A stretch of 64,000 nt of DNA from Actinernus sp. WN-2022 (taxonomy: Eukaryota > Cnidaria > Anthozoa > Actiniaria > Actinernidae): the NCBI GenBank assembly GCA_030867875.1, contig JAOWCC010000577.1:84859740-84923739 (forward strand), in the 5' to 3' direction. The notes under the pieces are model-generated. The model was not told the origin of the DNA and ran no database searches. It worked only from the letters and a program-made list of their open reading frames with translations. The translations under genes and the position numbers were made by a program. This document shows positions 22,561 through 32,408 of this stretch, piece after piece (within the stretch, counting starts at the first letter, position 1; each line of letters begins with the position of its first letter).

Positions 22561-23207
22561 ATAAAACGAAAACATTAAAAACTTGACCTTTCATGCCGAA
22601 GCGAAACTCTTCACAGCACTTGTACTTAAATATCTAACTTTTCCTAAAACAACGTCAAATCTCAAATATTAGGTATCCAATTTTTTTACAACAACTGCCA
22701 ATTTTCTCGCAATCTGATTGGCTAATTTTCATATGCAATATTTTAACAGACGCGCGGCCGGCTTTCGTCTCGAAGCGGGATTTGCAGCTCACCTAGATTT
22801 GTGAATCCAGGTTGTGTATACATCTGTTCCAAGAAACAAGAAAATGAGGATTTTAAAAGCATTTCATCACTGGGAAAAGTTAATCGGTGAGTCAAACTTC
22901 CATGTGTGGTGCCATTTGTAAAAATTTGAGCTTTCCTTCGAGTCGAACAAAGCATTTTCGGCTAATTTGTGATCGACATTGTGACAAGTTCCGGACCGAT
23001 CTTTTAGAACTAGAACTGAGAAATGGTCTTGAATTAAATACATAATCTTCTAGTTCGTGATTAAAATCTCTTTTTCAGGATATTTACATGGCGTTCTTAA
23101 GTAGAAACAAACAGTTTAGAGTAGCTTAGGTGTTTTTTATAGAATTCGGGAAAGCATAAAGACCTGTTTACGTTTTGGACTTTTCGACTCGAAAGGCAGT
23201 TTGTACA
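22561..23207. repeat. Third, diverged copy of the 2.2-2.7 kb sequence
   Basis: 22680-23200 resembles 2190-2710 and 33895-34410 (for example AAGAAAATGAGGATTT, AAGTTAATCGG, GAGTCAAACTTC). No gene recognised. Confidence 0.65.
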
Positions 23208-23454
23208 TGTTGTGGGGCAATTTTGAACACCGGGGCAAATATTTTTGAACTGGGGTAGATGCTTTTGAACTGGGGCAACTATGTTTGAACTGGGGCAATT
23301 ATCAATATTTAGTTTTTTTGGTGGGTTCAAAAGAAAAAAGAAATCACCCTCCCCAGGAAAAAAAAAATTCACCATCCCCTCCCTTCCTTCTCTCCTTTCC
23401 CTTATACTTACACTTACCTTTCATTCAGATGTAATACCAACGTACCGAACTCGG

Positions 23455-23535
23455 CGGGATTCGAACTCACTGGGATTCGAACTTAGCAGCTCTGCCTTGA
23501 CACGCCCAGTTTTCCACTGACTAACGCACTGCGAC
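23455..23535 (-). other. tRNA-like segment with two B-box-like motifs
   Basis: On the minus strand GTTCGAATCCC occurs twice, 16 bp apart, with an upstream GCAGTGCGTTAGTCAGTGG that resembles an A box. It cannot fold as a normal tRNA because of the doubled T-arm; a tRNA-derived SINE fragment inside the element is the likeliest reading. Confidence 0.45.
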
Positions 23536-23902
23536 ACACAAGCGCTTGTTGATTTCACCACCACCAATCGGACTTCAAAACATCTTTAGAAAATATGACA
23601 TCGGCGATATTAAAACCCGGACGAAACTGTAATACAGATGAACTTGGTGTTGACTACATTTTATGAAAATTGCAGCAACTCAAGGGAAGTAAGAAAGCGG
23701 CTAAATCCAGAAAAATACATCGTTTATAGATGATCAGGTGTACTTTATTACGGCGCCACTCGTACTTCGAACCAAACTGTGTCAACCGAACCAAACGGGT
23801 AGGGTTCTTTAGGGCTAATCAGTAAACAACACTGTGATATAATGCTTCTTAAATGTTTCTGTGAATCAATCCAAACCCTTACCCTACATTTAAAAAAACC
23901 CT

Positions 23903-24345
23903 AACCGATCAGTGAACATAATCTCACAGGTAAACAACGGGTTTTTAGAGCTAATTGGTGACTAGAGTTCACAGGTAAACATGTGAGTTTGTCTGTATTT
24001 ATCAAAATACAATAGCTTACCCCAATATAAAAAAGACCCTAACCGGTCAGTGAACATAATATCACAGGTAAACAACGGGTTTATAGAGCTAATTGGTGAC
24101 TAGAGTTCACAGGTAAACATGTGAGTTTGTCTATATTTAACAAAATACAATAGCTTACCCCAATATAAAAAAAGACCCTAACCGGTCAGTGAACATAATA
24201 TCGTAGGTAAACAACGGGTTTATAGAGCTAATTGGTGACTAGAGTTCACAGGTAAACATGTGAGTTTGTCTGTATTTATCAAAATACAATAGCTTACCCC
24301 AACAAAAAGAGACTCTGACCGGTCAGTGAACATTAGCTTACAGGT
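23903..24345. repeat. About 138-bp tandem repeat, 3.2 units
   Basis: AACCGRTCAGTGAACAT recurs at 23903, 24041, 24180 and 24317. Units carry AGGTAAACAACGGG and GGTAAACATGTGAG. It is internal to the TACA-flanked element. Confidence 0.85.
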
Positions 24346-25059
24346 AAACATATTTGCCCCAGTTCAAAAGTATCTGCCCCAGTTCAAAAATATTTACCCC
24401 GGTTCAAAAATATTTGAACCAGTCATCAAAATTGCCCCACAACATACACACTCGTTTGAAGCTAAAAGTGTAATTGACTATTTAGTTTGTTGTTGAAGAC
24501 GCCTCGTGGTTCCACAGCTATTTTGACCATGTTATGACGAAAATTATTGTCAATATTAGGACAGACACATAAAAAACTAACATCAATTTGTTAAGTTACA
24601 TTATCTTGTGTATCGCTGAGGGAAGAAGTAAACAAGTGCATCCAAATCAAGTAATAATTTAGTTAACACATACACCTAATAAACATTACGTAATATTCTG
24701 AGAAAAGAATGTTTTGACCTATGATGGGGGTTTCTACGAATTCATGGCCTGTTATGTAGAAGATAAAACATTTTCCTTATTACCATAGAGTTATGGTAAC
24801 ACAAGAGGAAAGTTTTGAAGCTCAAAGAAAAAGCAGCTTTGGGAACTCGATCACGAAGGACAAGTGTATCCACAGCTATGTAACATTTTTACCATTTTTG
24901 AATGTTAAAACAACTATTTGTAACATCACTGAAATTGCATCCATCTCCGTAAACACCAATTGAGAGAAAAATATGTGTTAATTGTGGATATGAATACGTA
25001 AATTATCTTTACACGCGCAATCAATGGCTTAGCCAATCAGAAAAGCAGGATAGGTCATT

Positions 25060-25201
25060 ATGTTGCCAACGTACCAATGAAAACACTTGTTATATCAGCT
25101 CTTATGATTATATACATTTCAGCAACAGCCACGAAGCAACTCACTTCAAAGAGATCACGATAAACATCAGATAATTTAATATCGACAGCAAACGCTAAAG
25201 G
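25060..25201 (+). promoter_or_regulatory. Probable SMP promoter and non-coding exon 1 (serves copy 3)
   Basis: A CCAAT box near 25074, a TATA box (TTATATACA) near 25110 and a conserved leader ending CGCTAAAG at 25201, followed by GTGCGT, a good 5' splice site. The next 3' splice site before a coding exon in this orientation is that of SMP copy 3 at 28529, giving an inferred 3.3-kb intron. The block is repeated at 30449-30541 with TATA, leader and donor all conserved while flanks drift. Confidence 0.5.
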
Positions 25202-26139
25202 TGCGTACCCTGTATGTTATTTTATAAATGAATTTTCAAAATACTCAGGTGTATTAAGGCCTGGGTCTCAAAATGGCCGCCATTGCTGTTATCAGACAGG
25301 CAATAACTGCCAGTCAAATTATGTAATGATACTAAATTTCTGTAGGACCAACTGGACTGCTAGCGATGTTTGTTAGAGCTTTCAGCGAGGTTTAGTCATT
25401 CAAGACGCCCAAATTAAGTATACTGCGTGTATACCGGTGATCAGCTCGGAATATTGGCACCATAACAACTGAGATATACCATTCAACTTAATCCTTAATG
25501 TAATTTTACTGTATTTTTTTAGATATACACTTTATTTGTCATTTCCGTGAAATCTATTACTTTACCGAACACCGAAAAAGATTGCATGTAGACAATGATC
25601 GTGGTTACATAAGCATTTAAGTCGGTTTGTTTATAGAAAGAACAAAGAACTAAATAATCAGAAGATAGACTTGAAAGTAAGTGAAACAATTGAAACAGGA
25701 ACATGGTCTCAGATCTCCTTGCGAGACTTTCTAATATCTAAAATGAACAATCGTTTTCGTCAGTGGGCCACAATACATTCACCTGCACATCGTCTGGCTA
25801 AAAAGAAAGCTTCCAAACTTAGTAAAATGTTTTCATTGCGTTTCGTATTAGGATTCTTGCTTGACTGACGAAACGTCCAAAGCTTGCTTTCCACAAACAA
25901 TTAAAGTGCGTAGTTGCGACTTTCAATATGTAAAACGTTTTGATGACTATAAACTTTCTAAAGTGAAATTTTAGGAAGGCCAATATGAAGGCTCCAAGAA
26001 AATGTTATCATACTCAACATTACGTTTCGTAGTAGGTTTCCTACTTGACTGACCAAACGATTAAAGCTAGCTTTATAACGCAAACAACTATAAAGTTGCA
26101 ACTATCATTATGTAAAGCGAACTGCACGTCGTATTGGAT
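25202..26139. other. Inferred SMP intron sequence
   Basis: Duplicated at 30542-31440. Contains a diverged tandem copy of its own motif (25835-25935 resembles 26011-26115). No gene supported. Confidence 0.5.
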
Positions 26140-26392
26140 AGAGCGGATTTCAATTGAGTATCGGAAGTATTTTGGTTTTGCGTTTACTAAGCTCTCCTAT
26201 TGGCTGAGAAAGTAAACCAACCAATCAGAATCCAAAGTAAAACCAAACTCAAATTGGTTTTGGTTTTGCTTTGGTCTGTCATTCGCTCACTGGGAAGCCA
26301 TTTACGAGTTACTTGTGATTACTCGCTCCTATGATTGGCTGGCTGTGGGTAATTTGTGTTTGGTTTCACTACACTCAACTGAAAACCGCTCT
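26140..26392 (+). mobile_element. 253-bp MITE, copy 1 of an inverted pair
   Basis: AGAGCGGATTTCAATTGAGT at the left end and its complement at the right, TA-flanked. The paralogue at 31460 shows the empty site (GATAAGTAAG). It is non-coding and is inverted relative to 26676-26928. Confidence 0.85.
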
Positions 26393-26675
26393 AAGTAGGA
26401 AAGCATCCTTCATGTTTGAATGCATTGGGTTTTTTTCTAAGAGCCCGGAAGCATTACCTTCAACAAATGTTATACCGATATTGAATCCATGTTAAAACCG
26501 TTCACCTGGGCTTTATGGACTGCTTTATATAGTCAAGCAGAATCATTTCTAAACAAGTCTTAGCTTAAATTATTAATCATGACAACCCCATAGACATTAC
26601 GTAATATTTACAAGAAAATTTGTGTTGACAAGCGACGAAGCTTCTAGGAATTCATGCCGCGTTAGTCAAGCGTTT

Positions 26676-26928
26676 AGAGCGGGTTTCAATTGAGTGTAGT
26701 AAAACCAAACGCAAATTACCCACAGCCAGCCAATCATAGGAGCGAGTAATCACAAGTAACTCATAAATGGCTTCCCTGTGAGCCAATGACAAACCAAAGC
26801 AAAAGCAAAACCAATTTGCGTTTGGTTTTACTTTGGATTCTGATTGGTTGGTTTACTTTCTCAGCCAATAGGAGAGCTTAGTAAACGCAAAACCAAAACA
26901 CTTCCGACACTCAATTGAAATCCGCTCT
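26676..26928 (-). mobile_element. 253-bp MITE, copy 2 of an inverted pair
   Basis: Same length and ends as 26140-26392 but opposite orientation. The paralogue near 20932 shows the empty site (CGTTTAGACTT). Confidence 0.85.
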
Positions 26929-27044
26929 AGCATTATGGTAAGACGAACGAAACCATTCATTTGACTGTATAGCATACCAGGACTTCTGACAGTCCAAGAA
27001 CCTGCTGGTGATCTAGAAAATGAAATTCATAGTGAGTTAATATT

Positions 27045-28285
27045 GTAAATGGAATATTTGCTTGCGAATAGAGTTTTTATGTTTCTCCGCTGGCTAGTTT
27101 TATTGTAATGAGAGTATGTAAATAACTGTTGCGTGACAACCCAGTGACACGTGCGATGGGGTAGGGGAGTCTCAATTCAATGCACCCCCTCACGGAGTAG
27201 TGGGGCCATGTGACTTCAACGGTGGTTACCTAGCCATTCACTTCTGATTTTCATCAAGTGAAGACGTGTTATTTTATTAGCTTCAAGGTAAGAATCTTTA
27301 TTTGCTTTTTCTCGTAATTGTTACGTGAAACGATCTTGTTGTACCTTGCTGGTGATTTGTTGCTTATTTCTAGGCTTAAATTTCTTTCAAAGCACGCATG
27401 ATTTTCACTTTCAACTTACGTAAGTTAAGCGATTAGTTCAACTTGTGATTGGGATTAGAAGATGGCTTGCGCCGTCCCTAAAGTGCTTATTTTAGGCCAT
27501 TCCTTCGTTAAGAGGCTTATGCCCGTGCGGACAGCAGTTTTAAGCTTCAGGGCACGGTTTCGGTATTTATGTTCGGTGTTGGCGGTCGCAGCGTCTCAAA
27601 GCTTCGGATGAATGACCTACACGTGGTCAGAAGCCTTGCACCAGATGTGATCATTCTTGAAATAGGCACCAATGATCTTTCGGAAGTAGGACCGGAGGTA
27701 GTCGGTTCTTCGATCGAAGATCTAGTCCGTTTGCTTTTGGACGTTTTTTCGGTACGCGTGATCGCCGTTTGCCATGTTATTCCACGCGGTATTTCTTACG
27801 CACATGCGTCTCTTTTTCGGCAACGCGCCAAGGTTTTAAACCGGCAGTACGTAAGCGTAGTTTTGAAACCATTTTCCAAAGTTTTCTGTTGGTCGCACAA
27901 AGACTTTTCGAATCCTGCAAAGGATTTATATTTAGCCGATGGCGTCTAGTTTTTCAACACGTCTTATCCAGCAATTATTTAAGTTTGACTTTACAATATT
28001 TTGTTGCATTTTGGTTTATTTTCTCGATTGTTTGTTGAGTATCGTCAGATACTCAACAATTCAAGGGCTTACTGGTGCGTCAACATATTTGTTGACATGG
28101 TTTGTCCCTGCCATATTAATTTAATTTGGCTGCCCACGACTTGGTACCCGTATTTGGATTGTGTCATTGAGTTTGATGGCATTCAGTTCTGCCGTTTTTC
28201 CTTTGTTTTGCAGAACCATAATGCCTCCTAAGCGATCTGAGCGTTTAAGGCGCCCTTCTGCCAAGGTTGCAGGGCAATTTTATTT
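27045..28285 (+). mobile_element. 1.24-kb insertion carrying an SGNH-esterase frame
   Basis: The flanks match 21044 and 21072 of the first module, where the insertion is absent. Inside are a frameshifted SGNH reading frame (27462-27949) and, after a pyrimidine tract ending TTTTGCAG at 28213, an ATG at 28220 opening MPPKRSERLRRPSAKV, cut by the insertion edge. I read it as a truncated retroelement or similar mobile DNA; no inverted repeats or tail are clear. Confidence 0.6.
27462..27949 (+). pseudogene. SGNH/GDSL-type esterase domain, frameshifted
   Basis: The ATG at 27462 starts MACAVPKVLILGHSFVKRL, in which GHSF is the nucleophile block of SGNH hydrolases. One base is lost or gained near 27515; the frame then continues through FGVGGRSVSK and LAPDVIILEIGTNDLS (GTND is block III) to FCWSHKDFSNP and LYLADGV, stopping at 27949 just where the catalytic Asp-x-x-His block would lie. 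DGV is followed by a stop instead of HLN. Such stand-alone esterase frames are common in cnidarian retroelements and resemble the esterase part of LINE ORF1. The break and missing His make it inactive. A captured host hydrolase is less likely, given the insertion context. Confidence 0.65.
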
Positions 28286-28529
28286 TTAGCGGCATAATTC
28301 GGGTTAATATTATAAGATTGTCCTTCAAAAAGGAGAAGATCTGGAGGGCATTGTTGGTTTTCTGGTAACAAGTATGAATTTAGCCGCCTAATCGGATATT
28401 GTTCGATATATACTGATCATGAATATTTCAGTTTAATTTAGGCCTCTTGCCAGGGGGACTTCGATGAGTGTCAATGTTTTGCTTTATTTCACTACATTCT
28501 AATCCCCTTTAACGCATTTGTAAATACAG

Positions 28530-28733
28530 ACAATTATCGGTGGCATGGAGGGAGACAAATGTTGCAGTGGTAAAAAATCGTGTCAGGGAAAGACCCCGAT
28601 GACCTCCACTGATGCAAGTCGTATCCAAAGCTCAAACGCCAAGAAAAATGACGGCAAGACTGAGAAGGGCAGCTTCCCGGCAAAAGCACAATCAGCCGGA
28701 GCAAAGAATGAAAAACAAGAGGAAAAGGAGTGA
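28530..28733 (+). CDS. SMP-domain (LEA-like) small protein, copy 3, coding exon
   Basis: The coding part is 28545-28733, 62 residues, nearly the same as copy 2: MEGDKCCSGKKSCQGK, then a core with DASRIQSSNAKKNDG, KGSFPAKAQSAGAKNEKQ and a Lys/Glu tail. The 3' splice site ends at 28529. It is the copy with the most complete inferred gene: promoter and non-coding exon at 25060-25201, then a long intron that took in two MITEs and the SGNH insertion. A 3' UTR with AATAAA near 29025 follows. The reading frame is preserved despite flank divergence, which argues for a working gene. A stress-protective role is inferred from the SMP-domain family only. Confidence 0.77.
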   Translation, partial: TIIGGMEGDKCCSGKKSCQGKTPMTSTDASRIQSSNAKKNDGKTEKGSFPAKAQSAGAKNEKQEEKE

Positions 28734-29452
28734 GAGAATCATGAAGCGTTAGCAGTTCCATGCCGTCCAAGTATTGCTACATGCAAGATTTAGTTAGTTT
28801 CAATGTTTAACGGGCTTCGTTTTAATGGTTTTAATACGGCTCTTATTATAAGAATACGTTTTTCAAAGTCCTCGGCTGTTGCAAGATGAGCGCTTATAGT
28901 TTGAATGTAGCAACTAGTTCCTTTTAGAAAGAAAATGCTTAGGCATTTCTACTGAGAAATGTATGTATGTGCATCAGTAATTAAACTTGAAGACTTCTGT
29001 TCTTCTCTTGTTGTTGTAAACGTGAATAAAAAACGTTTCAGTTTCTGCACTAGCCTTGTATTACAGAAATTATAAATTCCTCGCCAAGAGTTAGCCCTAG
29101 TTTCGCTCATGTCACCGGCCCTGTTTTCATTTGTACAGTGTTTTTATCGTTCCTCATACCAACCTCTAAGGACCCTGCGGAATAGACTAGCACTTGTGCC
29201 AGTGCGATTTCACCTTCTCTGTCCGTTTTTCAAGACGTTCGTTCATGGTAAGAGTTAAATACCGCGAACGGTGGAATTCTCTTAATTGTTCATTATCAAT
29301 TTGGAGGATGTATGAGGAAAGTTCTGGGGCTGTATCTATAATTGTTGACATAATTGTTTCTACATATTGAGAAACGAGCCTTTCGTAAGTGAAAGCGTAA
29401 GAATGTTTTCAACCGTCAGTTCGGTGTTTGACAGTTCACTCAATCATATTGT

Positions 29453-29806
29453 TGTTAGCTCAGTAGGTAGATCACGGTCTACAGTGCGGGAGGTTGCGAC
29501 TTCGAAACCCGGCCGCGTCCTTGGGCAGGGACGTATACCGGTAAGTCGTTGGCCTTGTCTCCTTCCTCTTCTAATGTATACGAGGAAGGCGTGTAATAAC
29601 CTGTTTTGTTATTTAGAGAAGGGGTAAGGATTGTCTCTCGACACAAGAGCCCGGTCTTCTGAGGTACTAAAAATCACTCATGATTGTAAACTGCCTAGCA
29701 GTACCTTATGCCACAATATCAGTCCGTATCACAAAAATAACATTGTGAAGCGCATTTGAATATATCCATATAGAATTTGCGCTATATAAATGAATACATT
29801 TACCAT
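29453..29806 (+). mobile_element. tRNA-derived SINE, paralogue of 22208-22560
   Basis: The head GTTAGCTCAGTAGGTAGATC is closer to a tRNA A box than in the first copy; TGCGACTTCGAAACCC is the B box. Tail as in the first copy. Confidence 0.78.
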
Positions 29807-29929
29807 TTTTATAAAACGAAAACATTAAAAACTTGTCCTTTCATGCCGAAGCGAAACTCTTCTCAGTACTTGTACTTAAAGATCTAACATCTTCCTAAAA
29901 CAACATCAAATCTCTAATTACGTATTTAT

Positions 29930-30448
29930 GTGTTTGTTGCACTATTTTGAGTATCGCTGAGAGAAGCAGTAAACAAGTGCATCCAAATCAAGTAATAATT
30001 TAGTTAACACATACACCTAATAGACATTACGTAATATTCTGAGAAGAAATTTTTGACCTGTGACGGGGGTTTCTACGAATTCATGGCTAAATGTCATGTA
30101 GAAGAGAAAACATTTTCCTTAATACCATAGAGTTATGGTAACACAAGAGGAAAGTTTTGATGCTCAAAGAAATAGTAGCTTTGGGAACTCGATCACGAAG
30201 GACAAGTGTATACACAGCTATGTAAGATTTTTAACATTTTTGAATGTTAAAATACCTGTTGGTAACATCGCCGAAATTACATCCATCTACGTAAACACCA
30301 CTTGAGCGAAAAATATGTGTTAATTGTGGATATGAATACTTAAATTCTCGTTACACGCGCAATCAATGGCTTAGCCAAACAGAAAAGCAGGATGGGTCCT
30401 TATGTTGCCAACGTGCCAATGAAAACACTTGTTATATCAGCCCTTAGT
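29930..30448. repeat. Duplicate of 24590-25108
   Basis: Shares GTATCGCTGAG, GTAAACAAGTGCATCCAAA and the following 480 bp with 24600-25100, leading into the repeated promoter block. Confidence 0.75.
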
Positions 30449-30541
30449 ATTATATACATCTCAGCAACAGCCACGAAGCAACTCACTTCAAAGAGATCAC
30501 GATAAATATCTGAGATTTAATATCGAAAGCAAACGCTAAAG
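30400..30541 (+). promoter_or_regulatory. Orphan copy of the SMP promoter and exon 1
   Basis: CCAAT near 30416, TATATACA near 30451 and a leader ending CGCTAAAG at 30541 followed by GTGCGT. No SMP coding exon follows in the next 33 kb; the expected position before 32409 lacks it, so the promoter looks orphaned. Confidence 0.45.
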
Positions 30542-31199
30542 GTGCGTACTCTGTATGTTATTTGATAAATGAAAAATACCTAAACTAGTTATCAGACAGG
30601 CAATGAGCACCAGTCAAATTATGTAATGATACTAAATTTCTGTAGGACCAACTTGTCTGCTAGCGATGATTTTGAGAGATTTGAGCGAGGTTTAGTCATT
30701 CAAGACGCTCAAATTATGATGCGAGTAACAATACCGCTGTTCAGCTCGAAATATTATCCCTTTTACAACTGAGATATACCATTCAACTTAAGCCTTAATA
30801 TCATTTTACTGTATTTTTAGATATACACTTTATTTGTCATTTCCGCGTAATCTATTACTTTACCGAACACCGGAAAAGATTGAAAATACACAATGATCGC
30901 GGTAGGAATATTTTTATAGAAAATACGTACATGTTACATAAATATTTAAGTCGGTTTGTTTATAGACATAACAAAGAACTAAAGAATCAGAAGAGAGACT
31001 TGAAAATAAGTGAAACAACTGAAACAGGAACATGGTCTCAGATCTCCTTGCGAGACTTTCCAAATAACTATACTAAACAATCGTTTTCGTCAGTGGGCCA
31101 CAATACATTCACCTGCACATCGTCAGGCTAAAAAGAAAGCTTCCAAACTTAGTAAAATGTTTTCATTAGGATTCTTGCTTGACTGACAAAACGACCAAA

Positions 31200-32408
31200 A
31201 CTTGCTTTTCACAAACAATTAAAGTGCGTAGTTGCAACTTTCATTGATGTAAAACGGTTTTGATGACTATAAATGTTCTAAAGTGAGATTTTAGGAAGAC
31301 CAATATGAAGGCTTCCAGAAAATGATATCATTCTCAACATTACGTTTCGTAGTGGGATTCCTGATTGACTGACCAAACGATTAAAGCTAGCTTTATAACG
31401 CAAACAACTATAAAGTTGCAACTATCATTATGTAAAGCGAACTGCACCTCGTATTCGATAAGTAAGAAGTAAGAAAGCATCCTTCACGTTCGTATGCATT
31501 GATTTTTTTCCTAAGACTGGCCCGGCAGAATTATCTTTCAGTTTAGGCTTCTAAGATGTTAATTATTTCAAAATATCATTTCCTGAGTTTTAGAAGCAGA
31601 CTTTCAACAAAGAGAAAGCATAAGGTTAATTTAACAATGTTAAGCAGATTTGAGAATATAAATCACCCATAGCGAGAACAAATATTTCCAACTGATTGCT
31701 TCAGATGTTTCCTTCTGAGGCAGATTTGAAAGTGTCGCTTCGTTTAATTTGCTTAGTTTGAAACGGTGGCGTTGAAGAACAAGATCATTTTGTCGTATGA
31801 AGATCCAATTTGAATACCAAAGCATGAAGAGCTGGACTGACATTTTTGATATCAGACAACCAGTTGAAAGGCTAAGTTTTGCTAAATCATCAAACTGAAT
31901 CCCACGTAATCCCGCTTACGTCCCAATCAAACGGTTTCAACATCGTTTTAACATCAGTACAACATTTGTTGAAACCGATCCTGAAAATTAGTTAACATAT
32001 ACACCTAATAGACATTATGTAATATTCTGAGAAAACAAATGTTTTGACCTGCGACGGGGGTTCCTACGAATTCATGGCTTTTTATGTAGAAGACAAAACA
32101 GTTTCCTTAAAGTGTTTATGAAACCAAATTTTGCATCTTTATTTTATTGCAGAATAATAAAGTTCATTGCTTTCTGATTATCAAGAGTATATTTATTTTT
32201 CCGTTCCGCCTTCGGAAAGGTCTCTTTTTCGCCATACAAATTGACTACTTTATGCTAAAAACTGTCCGGGGCCTGGAACCGAATCTGCCATTACAATGAC
32301 GTCACTGTGAGGACTCGCAAGTGACAACCCTTCACATGATCATGTAGGAAGACGCGCATTTCTACAAAAAAATACAATATAATAAAGCACAATACAATTC
32401 AATACAAA
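31200..32408. repeat. Partial third copy of the SMP-region module
   Basis: 31337-31450 matches 20093-20170, 31560-31980 matches 20185-20620 and 31990-32100 matches 24660-24770. About 300 bp at 32105-32408 is unassigned. No SMP coding exon remains. Confidence 0.65.

Larger units (their letters stand above)
23208..24444. mobile_element. 1.24-kb DNA element with TACA target-site duplication
   Basis: TGTTGTGGGGCAATTTTGA at 23208 is exactly inverted at the right end (24444), with TACA directly on both sides (23204-23207, 24445-24448). Relatives at 2710 and 34410 show the uninterrupted site. Subterminal runs of a GAACTGGGGCAA-type 22-bp motif occur on the left and inverted on the right. No transposase is present, so it is non-autonomous; 4-bp duplications occur in several superfamilies and I do not assign one. 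Confidence 0.85.

Noticed and set aside
25671..25868. Conserved frame ETGTWSQISLRDF in both SMP introns (also 30880-31131)
   Set aside because: Similar because the introns are duplicated; the frame is broken differently in the two copies after RDF.
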